Under the pieces are notes generated by a model, which saw only the letters and a program-made list of their open reading frames with translations, did not search any database and was not told the origin of the DNA. Shown here piece after piece: positions 1 through 6,556 of a stretch of 7,243 nucleotides of DNA. The stretch is taken from contig VSOK01000074.1 in NCBI GenBank assembly GCA_009774765.1, positions 1 to 7,243 on the forward strand. Direction: 5' to 3'. The position numbers and the translations under genes were made by a program. Numbering within the stretch: position 1 is the first letter of the stretch; each line of letters begins with the position of its first letter. This DNA is from Bacteroidales bacterium. GTDB taxonomy: Bacteria; Bacteroidota; Bacteroidia; Bacteroidales; UBA932.

Positions 1-200
1 TTCCTTTTTATCCTGCCGGGGCGGGCACTGAATCCGGATTTTATAATATGCTTGAAGTCTATTATGAACCGCATATTTCTGATTTCCTGAATCTTAGGGT
101 CGGTGCCACAGCTCATTTCCACGGAAAATTCTCCGGATGGCAGCAGCAGTTTTCTCTGGTCTTCAATCTTCAGGAGCTGCTCGGACGTAAAAACAAATGA
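1..200 (+). CDS. C-terminal end of a probable outer-membrane beta-barrel protein (5' end outside window)
   Basis: An open frame enters from the left edge (first full codon at 3) and ends at TGA 198-200, giving the last 65 residues. The visible part has alternating polar and hydrophobic stretches typical of transmembrane beta strands, such as LEVYYEPHI, LNLRVGATAHF and QQQFSLVFNL, close to the C-terminus. This is how many Bacteroidetes outer-membrane barrels end, although here a short basic tail (LQELLGRKNK) follows the last strand. The next gene starts only 19 bp downstream on the same strand with no terminator between, so the two are probably co-transcribed. The exact family is not recognised. 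The barrel assignment is inference from the strand pattern. Confidence 0.6.
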   Translation, partial: PFYPAGAGTESGFYNMLEVYYEPHISDFLNLRVGATAHFHGKFSGWQQQFSLVFNLQELLGRKNK

Positions 201-219
201 TGTTTAATTAAGTTTATAT

Positions 220-1962
220 ATGAAGAAAAATCTTGTTTTGACCGCCTTGGCCGCGGTTATGTGTCTTTGTTCCTGTGGTCCGAAGGACGGTGAATACACT
301 TTTCAGCTTTTCACCACCAATGATGTCCACGGGACTTATTTTGATTCTTTGTATGTGGATGGGGCAGGTACCCGTCCGTCATTGCTGGCAGTCTCTCATT
401 ATGTGGACAGCGTCAGGACTGCTGACGGGGAACAGAGCGTGATCCTTGTGGATGCCGGAGACTGCCTTCAGGGAGACAATGCCGCATATTATTATAACTA
501 TGTGGATACGGTGTCACAACATCTCTATGCGAGGATGGTGGAGTATATGAAATATGATGCGATTGCTGTCGGAAACCACGATATAGAGACCGGACATAAT
601 GTCTATGACAGGATAAGGAGAGAAATGTCAGTGCCTTTCCTTGCGGCGAATGCCATAAGAACTGACAACGGGAAGCCTTATTTCCAGGATTATACGGTCG
701 TGAGAAAGCAGGGGTTGAAGGTTGCCATAATAGGGTTTACCAATCCTAACATCAAAAACTGGCTTGCTCCCGAGGTGTGGTCAGGGATGACTTTTGAGTC
801 TTTGACTCCGTTGGTGCAGGAAGATGTGGACAGGGTTGTGGCCGCTGAAAATCCTCATATCGTCATCGTGGCAATCCACGCCGGTACTGGTACAGGTGAC
901 GGGACTTCATACGAAAGCCAGGGACTGGATCTTTTCAAAAGCCTTAAAGGAGTCGATTTCCTCATCTGCTCGCATGATCACCGTCCGTATATTGCAGAGA
1001 AGGAGGATATCTGTCTTATAAACTCCGGAAGCCATTGCCGCAATATGGGACACGGTACGATCACCATAGCTGTCAAGGACGGGAAATGCGTCTCCAAGAA
1101 GCTGTCCGCAGATCTTATTCCTGTGCGCAAGGAAGCTGTTGATACAGGTATGAGGGATATTTTCCGTAAAGACTATGAAGCTGTCAAGGCGTTCACATTG
1201 AAGCCTGTCGGAAAGACGAATGTTGACCTGCGTACAAGAGATTCATACAGAGGAATGTGTGACTATATGAATCTTCTCCATACCATCTGCATAGAGGCGT
1301 CAGGTGCTCCGGTATCTTTTGCCGCTCCTTTGACTTTCAACGGATTCGTCCATTCCGGTCAGCTGGTGTACAATGATATGTTTACCATCTATCCTTTTGA
1401 GAATCAGCTTTATGTCGTAAAGATGAAAGGTGATGAGATCAAAAGCTATCTGGAATATTCGTATGATATGTGGATAAATACCGTCAAGAGTTCTGATGAT
1501 GACCATCTGCTTAAGATTGTACGCGGTGAGGATCCCCGCACTGGCCAGAAAAGATATTCATTTGTCGGACGGTCGTATAATTTTGATTCCGCAGCCGGTC
1601 TTTTCTATACTGTGGATGTTACCAGGCCTTACGGTTCAAGGGTCAGCATAACGTCTCTTGCGGACGGTACCCCTTTCTCCGGAGATGCGTATTATGATGT
1701 GGCGATGACTTCATACCGTGCCAGCGGGGCGGGCTTTATGACAGGAGCCGGTATCAGTGAAGAGGAAATGCAGACACGTGTCGTGGCTCGTTATCCTGAG
1801 ATCCGCAATCTGCTTTACGACTATCTTCAGGAGTATGGAATGATAGATTCGGCTGTCATAGGAGACCGCTCTGTCATCGGAGAATGGCATTTCATTCCTG
1901 AAAATATAGCCGGACCTCTCCTTGACAAGGATATGTCGCTCCTTTTCCCGAAACGCAGATAA
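220..1962 (+). CDS. 5'-nucleotidase/UshA-like metallophosphoesterase lipoprotein
   Basis: This encodes 580 residues, close to the usual length of UshA-type enzymes (about 550). The first 19 residues form a lipoprotein signal with lipobox LCSC, so Cys19 should be lipidated and the protein anchored in the envelope. The N-terminal calcineurin-like domain has the expected two-metal ligands: D35 and H37 in TTNDVHG, D81 in DAGD, N119-H120 in GNHD, H220 in AIHAG, and H252/H254 in CSHDH. The C-terminal 5'-nucleotidase domain spans about residues 325-540, with a NGFVHSGQLVYNDMFTIYPFENQL segment and the YRASGAGF loop that in this family helps bind the nucleoside. The family hydrolyses nucleotides or nucleotide sugars outside the cytoplasm for phosphate and nucleoside salvage, but the true substrate cannot be read from sequence. 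It lies 19 bp after the barrel gene and is followed by an intrinsic terminator. The start is chosen because it begins the signal peptide. Confidence 0.93.
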   Translation: MKKNLVLTALAAVMCLCSCGPKDGEYTFQLFTTNDVHGTYFDSLYVDGAGTRPSLLAVSHYVDSVRTADGEQSVILVDAGDCLQGDNAAYYYNYVDTVSQHLYARMVEYMKYDAIAVGNHDIETGHNVYDRIRREMSVPFLAANAIRTDNGKPYFQDYTVVRKQGLKVAIIGFTNPNIKNWLAPEVWSGMTFESLTPLVQEDVDRVVAAENPHIVIVAIHAGTGTGDGTSYESQGLDLFKSLKGVDFLICSHDHRPYIAEKEDICLINSGSHCRNMGHGTITIAVKDGKCVSKKLSADLIPVRKEAVDTGMRDIFRKDYEAVKAFTLKPVGKTNVDLRTRDSYRGMCDYMNLLHTICIEASGAPVSFAAPLTFNGFVHSGQLVYNDMFTIYPFENQLYVVKMKGDEIKSYLEYSYDMWINTVKSSDDDHLLKIVRGEDPRTGQKRYSFVGRSYNFDSAAGLFYTVDVTRPYGSRVSITSLADGTPFSGDAYYDVAMTSYRASGAGFMTGAGISEEEMQTRVVARYPEIRNLLYDYLQEYGMIDSAVIGDRSVIGEWHFIPENIAGPLLDKDMSLLFPKRR

Positions 1963-1985
1963 CACCTGTTGCATATTGTTGAATC

Positions 1986-2022
1986 GTGCCGGAATCCGTA
2001 TGGACTCCGGCACCGATTTTTT
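1986..2022 (+). terminator. Rho-independent terminator after the 5'-nucleotidase gene
   Basis: An 8-bp perfect stem GTGCCGGA/TCCGGCAC (1986-1993 with 2006-2013) continues past one mismatch into 3 more pairs (TCC/GGA) closing a GTAT loop. It is followed by a run of six T (2017-2022). It sits 24 bp after the stop codon and separates this unit from the oxidoreductase gene. Confidence 0.9.
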
Positions 2023-2083
2023 ACTGACCTGTCCAATCGGCGTGGATGTTGTATTTTGTAGGGAAAATAAAAATATTGATATT

Positions 2084-3298
2084 ATGAAACTTCATTCAGG
2101 ATTACCTTATTGGATAGTCAAAAATCAGCTTTTTGATTATTATAACCCTTTGCGGAAAGACGTATCCGCAGATGTTGTCATTGTAGGCTCCGGAATTACA
2201 GGGGCACTTGCCGCACACGAATTGTGCAAAGCCGGACTGGACTGTTGTGTGGTTGACAAAAGAAGTATAGCGACTGGCAGCTCGGCGGCCAGCACGGCAT
2301 TGCTGCAGTATGAAATAGACCTGCCTCTGCATCAGCTTGCAGACAAGATAGGTGAGGAAAACGCGGCTTTTGCATATCGTTCCTGCCTTGAATCAATTTC
2401 TGATCTTGAAAGGATACTGAAGGAAACCGGGGTCAATGCCGATTTTGAACGTGTGCCTACGGTTTTCTATGCAAGCGATGCCAAAGGTGAGGACATCATA
2501 ACAAAGGAATATGAAATGCGCAGGCGTCATAATCTGCCTGTTGATATGCTGTCCAAGGAGGATCTGAAGAGACGGTACGGTATGGATACTTATGCCGGGG
2601 CCCTGACAAACGGTGAATCAGCGCAGGCTGATGCCTATAAGGCTGCTGTCGGTCTGCTGGAGCATCATCTTGGCCGTGGTGATCTGAGGGTATATACCCA
2701 TACGGAAATCGCTGATATAGAAGAGGGAAATGATGGCTGCCGCTTGATTACCGTTGACGGGCATACCATATTCTGCAGATATGTCGTTGTCGCTACCGGA
2801 TTCGAGGCAGGGCGTTTCCTTCCGGAAAATGTGATGAAACTGACTTCCACATACGCATTGATTTCTCATCCTGTCGACAGCAGGCTTATCTGGCCGGACC
2901 GTGCCCTTATATGGGAAACGGCTGATCCTTACCTTTATATGCGCACGAGCAGCGGAAACAGGATAATCATAGGCGGTGAGGATGAGAATTTCGGGAATCC
3001 GAAACGTAGGGACAGGCTGTTGCGCAAAAAGGTCAGGAAGCTGGAAGAGAAGTTCCATAGTCTGTTTCTTGATATTCCTATGACAGCGGAGATGGCCTGG
3101 TGCGGAACATTCAGCACGACTGATGACGGTCTTCCTTTCATCGGGCCTTGGGATGACGGGGACCGGGTGTATTTTGACCTCGGATACGGTGGCAACGGCA
3201 TTATATTCAGTGTGATAGGTGCTCAGATAATAAGGAGGGCATTGACGGGGTGTCCCGACAGTAATGATGAGATATTCGGTTTCAAGAGACTTGACTGA
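2084..3298 (+). CDS. FAD-dependent oxidoreductase of the DAO (D-amino-acid/glycine oxidase-like) family
   Basis: This encodes 404 residues starting at ATG 2084. The frame is open back to 1922, but that extension would run through the upstream terminator and lacks family sequence, so 2084 is preferred. The FAD-binding Rossmann motif GSGITG is at residues 35-40, with the acidic ribose-binding residue D58 after the second strand (VVDKR). The segment TGSSAASTALLQ (64-75) matches the substrate/FAD contact region of the DAO family, and ATGF is at 237-240. The C-terminal FAD region is GLPFIGPWDDGDRVYFDLGYGGNGI (about 349-373). Relatives oxidise amines or amino acids such as glycine, proline or gamma-glutamylputrescine, and the substrate here is unknown. 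There is no signal peptide, so it is cytoplasmic. It appears monocistronic: a terminator precedes it and the next downstream terminator is at 3489-3519. A weak -7-like TATTTTG lies at 2052-2058. Confidence 0.9.
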   Translation: MKLHSGLPYWIVKNQLFDYYNPLRKDVSADVVIVGSGITGALAAHELCKAGLDCCVVDKRSIATGSSAASTALLQYEIDLPLHQLADKIGEENAAFAYRSCLESISDLERILKETGVNADFERVPTVFYASDAKGEDIITKEYEMRRRHNLPVDMLSKEDLKRRYGMDTYAGALTNGESAQADAYKAAVGLLEHHLGRGDLRVYTHTEIADIEEGNDGCRLITVDGHTIFCRYVVVATGFEAGRFLPENVMKLTSTYALISHPVDSRLIWPDRALIWETADPYLYMRTSSGNRIIIGGEDENFGNPKRRDRLLRKKVRKLEEKFHSLFLDIPMTAEMAWCGTFSTTDDGLPFIGPWDDGDRVYFDLGYGGNGIIFSVIGAQIIRRALTGCPDSNDEIFGFKRLD

Positions 3299-3343
3299 TT
3301 GCATATTTCATTATATATAAGCCGCTGGTTCAAATATACGTCC

Positions 3344-3358
3344 TGGTCTCGGCATAGC
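3344..3358 (+). repeat. 15-bp direct repeat, copy 1
   Basis: TGGTCTCGGCATAGC is identical to 4083-4097. The two copies bracket about 725 bp of non-coding sequence. A looser relative, GGTCTGGGCCATAGC, occurs at 3767-3781. Fifteen bp is long for an ordinary target-site duplication, so an attachment site, regulator site or repeated RNA segment are alternatives. Confidence 0.7.
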
Positions 3359-3385
3359 AGGATACCGGATCATAGTGCTTGCGAT

Positions 3386-3432
3386 GTTGTGAATTGCTTT
3401 CAAACTTTCTGTCTTTGAACCACTGACAATAG
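3386..3432 (+). repeat. Solitary type II-C CRISPR repeat (orphan repeat)
   Basis: This 47-nt sequence begins GTTGTGAATTGCTTTCAAAC and continues with CTTTGAACCACTGACAATAG. It closely resembles the 47-nt type II-C repeat I recall from Bacteroides fragilis (starting GTTGTGATTTGCTTTCAAAT, with CTTTGAACCATTGG in its second half). Its first 23 nt can pair with the anti-repeat of the tracrRNA gene at 6738-6822: 12 pairs including two G-U, one bulged U, then 10 pairs. No second copy lies at array spacing on either side, so this is not an array. It may be the remnant of a collapsed array or a separate guide-type RNA. The homology is seen in the sequence; its function is inferred. Confidence 0.82.
3387..3417 (+). 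promoter_or_regulatory. Possible promoter inside the solitary CRISPR repeat
   Basis: TTG at 3387-3389, a 20-bp spacer, and TGTCTTTG at 3410-3417 resemble the Bacteroidetes -33/-7 pattern. The second position of the -7 box is G instead of A, which should weaken it. Promoters inside repeats are known for type II-C arrays in Neisseria and Campylobacter. If active, transcription would start near 3421-3427 and stop at the terminator 3489-3519. Confidence 0.4.
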
Positions 3433-3488
3433 TTATGATGTGGCCAAAGATATGTTACACAACAAATTAGATGGTGTTGTCAGAAAAT

Positions 3489-3519
3489 AAAAAATGCGGC
3501 AGATTCTGTTGCATTTTTT
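3489..3519 (+). terminator. Rho-independent terminator, symmetrical and possibly bidirectional
   Basis: A 14-bp stem (3489-3502 with 3506-3519) includes two G-U pairs around an ATT loop, with six A leading in and six T leading out. The A/T symmetry would let it act in both directions. It could end the oxidoreductase transcript, which stops 190 bp upstream, or a short RNA started within the solitary CRISPR repeat. Confidence 0.85.
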
Positions 3520-3686
3520 ATTTTATCATAGGCTTGGAGATTCTGAGTAGGTCACGGGGAAAATCTCGTGTCTCCAGCTGAGCTTATGTAATTGTTGTGT
3601 AGTCCATCAACAATACACGGCATCGGGAGTACCAATCCTGCCTTCCTGGGTGGGCTCTTATAACGCATTGTTTGTCAATTGGTTAT

Positions 3687-3774
3687 AAAACGGTATGCTC
3701 TATATGGGATATACTGTTTTGTAATATATTGATTTTCATTGAATTGCAGAGACCCACCTGGTCGCAGGTCTGGG
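3687..3774 (+). repeat. Two-hairpin structured repeat, copy A
   Basis: Hairpin 1 pairs AAAACGGTAT (3687-3696) with ATACTGTTTT (3711-3720), one G-U pair, around a 14-nt loop. Hairpin 2 pairs CCCACCTG (3753-3760) with CAGG (3765-3768) and TGGG (3771-3774), leaving a 2-nt bulge and a GTCG loop. Copy B downstream has the same order, loop size and spacing. Strand is assigned arbitrarily to match the flanking genes. Confidence 0.65.
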
Positions 3775-3910
3775 CCATAGCCATCATACTGGGTTCAGTC
3801 AATCACTGTGGGGCCTATTGATTCATACAAGTAAATCGCAAATCGCTCTGTAAACTGCAATCTGCCTCCGAGACCCTTACCCTATAACCTGCTGACCGTC
3901 AGGTATATAC

Positions 3911-4005
3911 AAAACAGTATGCCTTGTATATGATATACTGTTTTACAACTTGTTGATATGTAGTTTGTTACACGGACCCACCGGCATTGTGGCCGGTGGA
4001 CTCCG
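3911..4005 (+). repeat. Two-hairpin structured repeat, copy B
   Basis: Hairpin 1 pairs AAAACAGTAT (3911-3920) perfectly with ATACTGTTTT (3935-3944) around a 14-nt loop. Hairpin 2 pairs CCACCGGC (3978-3985) perfectly with GCCGGTGG (3992-3999), and an outer CGGA/TCCG stem (3973-3976 with 4002-4005) extends it. Compared with copy A the second stem has different bases but still pairs, which suggests that structure is maintained. Confidence 0.7.
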
Positions 4006-4082
4006 TATGTATGTTGATTACTCCGTGAGGCACATTGGCTTTGCTGCTGTGTGGCTGGTATGATGCTCCATTGTTGACTTTA

Positions 4083-4097
4083 TGGTCTCGGCATAGC
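4083..4097 (+). repeat. 15-bp direct repeat, copy 2, just upstream of a promoter
   Basis: This is identical to 3344-3358. It ends 9 bp before the -33 element of the DUF4838 gene promoter. Its first seven bases, TGGTCTC, recur at 4109-4115 overlapping that -33 element, 26 bp downstream. This arrangement could be an operator, but no regulator is known from the window. Confidence 0.65.
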
Positions 4098-4106
4098 CCA
4101 AATAAA

Positions 4107-4139
4107 TTTGGTCTCTGCTCTCAACTTTGACTATATTTG
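4107..4139 (+). promoter_or_regulatory. Bacteroidetes-type promoter of the DUF4838 gene
   Basis: TTTG at 4107-4110, a 21-bp spacer, and TATATTTG at 4132-4139 match the TTTG/TAnnTTTG pattern exactly. Initiation would fall around 4143-4147, giving a 5' leader of about 43 nt before ATG 4189. A second perfect -7 box (TATATTTG, 4165-4172) has no -33 element at the right distance. Confidence 0.78.
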
Positions 4140-4188
4140 TGCTGACACTGGATATACGTATGTGTATATTTGACAAAAGTTATATATA

Positions 4189-6441
4189 ATGAAGAAAATA
4201 TCATTGATTTTTGCTGCTGTTGCCTTGTTCTGTGCAACGGAGATTTCAGCTCAGATTACAGTCGTGAAGAACGGCAAGGCCAAGTCAAGAATAGTATTGA
4301 CAACGGAGGAAAAGGCAGATTCGGTTGCTGCTTCTCTCCTTCAGGATTTTGTCCATAGGATCAGCGAGGCTATGATTCCTGTTGTCGGCTATGATAATAT
4401 CGGAAAAGCACCGCACAAGGGTGATATCCTTATTGGAAATGGCCTTCAGAATTTCCTTGGTGCAGTTCCTGGGGATGACGGAAAGAATATTTCTGACGGC
4501 TTGAAAGAAGACGGTTTCAGACTGCTGACTGGCAACGGAATGCTCCGGATTGCAAGCGGAGGAGACAAAGGAAGCATCTATGGTGTCGTTACTCTGCTTG
4601 AGAAATATCTGGGTGTCAGCTATTGGGGAGAAAATGAATATTCCCTTTCCAAGTCGTCGGACATTCAGCTGCCTTATATAAATGAGATTGACAATCCGGC
4701 TTTCAGATACCGTCAGAGCCAGTTTTACGGGATGCGAAATGATTCTGTATATAAGCTTTGGATGAGATTGGAAGAACCCTCGGATATGTTTGCCGGAGGA
4801 TATTGGGTACATACTTTCGACAAACTTCTTCCGTCATCGCGATATGGCATTGAACATCCGGAGTATTATTCGTATTTCGGCGGCAAACGTCATCCGGGCA
4901 AGGCAAGCCAATGGTGTCTGAGCAATCCGGAAGTCTTTGAAATCGTGTGCGAACGTATTGATTCCATTTTCAAGGCCAATCCTGGGCGCAATATGATTTC
5001 TGTCAGTCAGAATGACGGCAACTTTACCAATTGCCAGTGTGATGCCTGCAAGGCTATAGATGAATATGAGGGCGCGTTGTCGGGAAGTGTCATACATTTT
5101 CTCAACAAGCTTGCGGAGAGATTTCCTGACAAGGAGTTCTCTACTCTTGCATACCTTTATACAATGCAGCCTCCAAAGCACGTAAAGCCGCTTCCGAATG
5201 TGAATATTATGCTTTGCGACATTGACTGCGACAGAGAGGTGACTTTGAGGGAAAATGCGTCCGGACTTGAGTTTGTGGAGGCGATAGAAGGCTGGAGCAG
5301 GATTACTGACAATATCTTCGTCTGGGACTACGGTATCAATTTCGACAATTATCTGGCTCCGTTCCCTAATTTCCATATTCTTGCGGACAATATCCGCCTG
5401 TTCCGGGACCACGGTGCCAATATGCACTTTTCGCAGATTGCAGGCAGTCGTGGAGGAGACTTCGCGGAAATGCGTACCTGGTTGGTTTCCAAATTGATGT
5501 GGGATCCTTCGCTTGATACGGATGAACTTATGCATACGTTTCTGGAGGGCTATTACGGTGCTGCCGCCCCTTATCTCTACAAATATATCAAAGTGATGGA
5601 AGGGGCTCTGATAGGAAGCGGTCAGAGGCTGTGGATTTATGATTCTCCTGTGTCGCATAAGCACGGAATGCTCAAGCCTGAGCTGATGAGACGTTATATG
5701 GCTCTTTTTGACCAGGCGGAGAAAGCTGTTGCCGGTGACAGTGTAAGGCTGGCGCGTGTGCAGAGGACGAGGCTTCCGCTTCTTTATTCTGAACTTGAGA
5801 TTGCAAGGTCGGAGAAAAATATGGATATATCCGAGTTGAGTGAAAAACTGGATTATTTTGAACAGCAGGTAAGACTGTTTGAAGTGCCGACTCTCAATGA
5901 GAGAAGCAATTCTCCTGTAGAGTATTGCGAGCTTTTCCGCAGCAGATATATGCCGAGTGCCGATAAAAGCATTGCGGAAGGAGCCTCTGTAATTTTCATT
6001 GACGCTCCTGAGAAGGCATATCAGGAACTTGGCAGGACGGCATTGACGGACGGTCTGTATGGCGGTGCAGGTTTTGTCGAGGGATGGGTCGGCTGGGAAG
6101 GCCGTGACGCTTCGTTTGTAATTGATCTTGATGAAATCAAGGAAATACATACCATAGAAACTGATTTTCTGCATCAGCTCGGAGCGTGGGTTCTTCTTCC
6201 TGTACAGGTGTCGTATGAGATTTCATCTGACGGTGAGGAATATGCTTTGGCTTCTGTCAGGGATCTTCCTGAGGACAGGAGTGCGAAGATACAGTTTGTG
6301 GGAGTAAGACACGATTTCACTGAACCAGCCCAGGCGAGATATATCAAAGTGAATGTAACAGGTACCAAGACCTGCCCTCATTGGCATTACGGAGTAGGGC
6401 ATCCTTGCTGGTTCTTCATCGACGAGGTCAGCGTTTTTTAG
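4189..6441 (+). CDS. Secreted DUF4838 protein with C-terminal discoidin-like (F5/8 type C) domain
   Basis: This encodes 750 residues. Residues 1-21 form a signal peptide, with likely cleavage after ISA before Gln22, so the protein is exported. Residues about 25-165 resemble the non-catalytic N-terminal domain found in GH67-type alpha-glucuronidases, ending in EKYLGVSYWGENE. The DUF4838 core spans about 170-470. It contains WCLSNPEV, the SVSQNDG stretch followed by a C-x-C-x2-C cluster (C282, C284, C287), and FVWDYGINFDNYLAPFPNF. The C-terminal part (about 590-750) looks like a jelly-roll carbohydrate-binding domain: LTDGLYGG, WVGWEGRDASFVIDL, YEISSDGEEY, ARYIKVNVTG and a final FIDEVSVF. DUF4838 proteins are suspected glycan-active enzymes in Bacteroidetes polysaccharide use, but the reaction is not established. 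It appears to be transcribed alone from its own promoter. The CRISPR elements on both sides give no clue to its function. Confidence 0.9.
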   Translation: MKKISLIFAAVALFCATEISAQITVVKNGKAKSRIVLTTEEKADSVAASLLQDFVHRISEAMIPVVGYDNIGKAPHKGDILIGNGLQNFLGAVPGDDGKNISDGLKEDGFRLLTGNGMLRIASGGDKGSIYGVVTLLEKYLGVSYWGENEYSLSKSSDIQLPYINEIDNPAFRYRQSQFYGMRNDSVYKLWMRLEEPSDMFAGGYWVHTFDKLLPSSRYGIEHPEYYSYFGGKRHPGKASQWCLSNPEVFEIVCERIDSIFKANPGRNMISVSQNDGNFTNCQCDACKAIDEYEGALSGSVIHFLNKLAERFPDKEFSTLAYLYTMQPPKHVKPLPNVNIMLCDIDCDREVTLRENASGLEFVEAIEGWSRITDNIFVWDYGINFDNYLAPFPNFHILADNIRLFRDHGANMHFSQIAGSRGGDFAEMRTWLVSKLMWDPSLDTDELMHTFLEGYYGAAAPYLYKYIKVMEGALIGSGQRLWIYDSPVSHKHGMLKPELMRRYMALFDQAEKAVAGDSVRLARVQRTRLPLLYSELEIARSEKNMDISELSEKLDYFEQQVRLFEVPTLNERSNSPVEYCELFRSRYMPSADKSIAEGASVIFIDAPEKAYQELGRTALTDGLYGGAGFVEGWVGWEGRDASFVIDLDEIKEIHTIETDFLHQLGAWVLLPVQVSYEISSDGEEYALASVRDLPEDRSAKIQFVGVRHDFTEPAQARYIKVNVTGTKTCPHWHYGVGHPCWFFIDEVSVF

Positions 6442-6451
6442 GCTTGCAGCA

Positions 6452-6530
6452 CGTTGCCGTCTAATATTGTGGCCGCCTAACATCGTTGCCATCTTAATAT
6501 TGTGGCTGTCCAATACCGTGGCCATCAGAC
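6452..6530 (+). repeat. Degenerate 16-bp tandem repeats (about five units)
   Basis: Units start at 6452, 6468, 6484 (17 nt), 6501 and 6517, with approximate consensus yGTkGCCrtCtAAtAt. Examples are CGTTGCCGTCTAATAT, TGTGGCCGCCTAACAT and TGTGGCTGTCCAATAC. Odd and even units are most alike, so a 33-bp higher-order unit is visible. The array begins 10 bp after the DUF4838 stop codon and its last unit forms the left arm of the hairpin that follows. Confidence 0.75.
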
Positions 6531-6556
6531 TGGAGAAGGTCTGATGGCCACAGTAT
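6513..6556. repeat. Long inverted repeat / hairpin
   Basis: A perfect 13-bp stem GTGGCCATCAGAC/GTCTGATGGCCAC (6518-6530 with 6539-6551) surrounds an 8-nt loop. After one mismatch it extends by four more pairs (6513-6516 with 6553-6556). There is no T tract on either strand, so it is not a standard intrinsic terminator. It may still protect the 3' end of the DUF4838 mRNA. The right arm reads as an inverted copy of the 16-bp tandem unit. Confidence 0.85.

Larger units (their letters stand above)
3299..4188. other. Long gene-free, structure-rich intergenic region
   Basis: About 890 bp without a convincing reading frame on either strand. It is not featureless. It carries a solitary CRISPR-repeat-like sequence, an intrinsic terminator, a 7-bp hairpin with AAAA loop (CACGGGG/TCTCGTG including two G-T pairs, 3553-3570) enclosed by GGAGA/TCTCC (3536-3540 and 3571-3575), and two copies of a two-hairpin element. 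A 15-bp direct repeat lies near each end, and the promoter of the DUF4838 gene closes the region. The number of stems suggests one or more structured non-coding RNAs or a decayed mobile element. That is inference. Confidence 0.6.

Noticed and set aside
2051..2059. Promoter -7 box TATTTTG before the oxidoreductase
   Set aside because: It is one base short of TAnnTTTG and no TTTG or TTG lies 19-21 bp upstream, so it is not listed as a promoter.
1922..2083. N-terminal extension of the oxidoreductase starting at 1922
   Set aside because: It would run through the stop codon region of the nucleotidase and a strong terminator. The extra residues look like random translation, while ATG 2084 gives a normal N-terminus 26 residues before the FAD-binding strand.
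2618..3304. 228-codon open frame on the minus strand
   Set aside because: It lies antisense to the oxidoreductase, whose frame has clear family motifs; the antisense translation has none.
3323..3340. tRNA T-loop-like GGTTCAAAT
   Set aside because: No T stem forms around it and no acceptor, D or anticodon arms are found nearby.
3356..3385. Spacer-like 30 nt before the orphan repeat as a self-targeting guide
   Set aside because: The best match I noticed in the window is only about 9 bases in the nucleotidase gene, no better than chance.
3386..3519. A real CRISPR array here
   Set aside because: Only one repeat copy is present; no second copy at 70-80 bp spacing could be found on either side.
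4165..4172. Second perfect TATATTTG close to the DUF4838 start codon
   Set aside because: The nearest TTTG is 25 bp upstream, outside the usual spacing, and initiation would leave a leader of only about 10 nt.
4285..4812. 175-codon open frame on the minus strand
   Set aside because: Antisense shadow of the signal-peptide end of the DUF4838 gene, with no motif or promoter support.
4834..6174. 446-codon open frame on the minus strand
   Set aside because: It is long, but entirely antisense to the DUF4838 gene and rich in His/Arg/Ile without recognisable motifs. It is a by-product of the sense codon usage.
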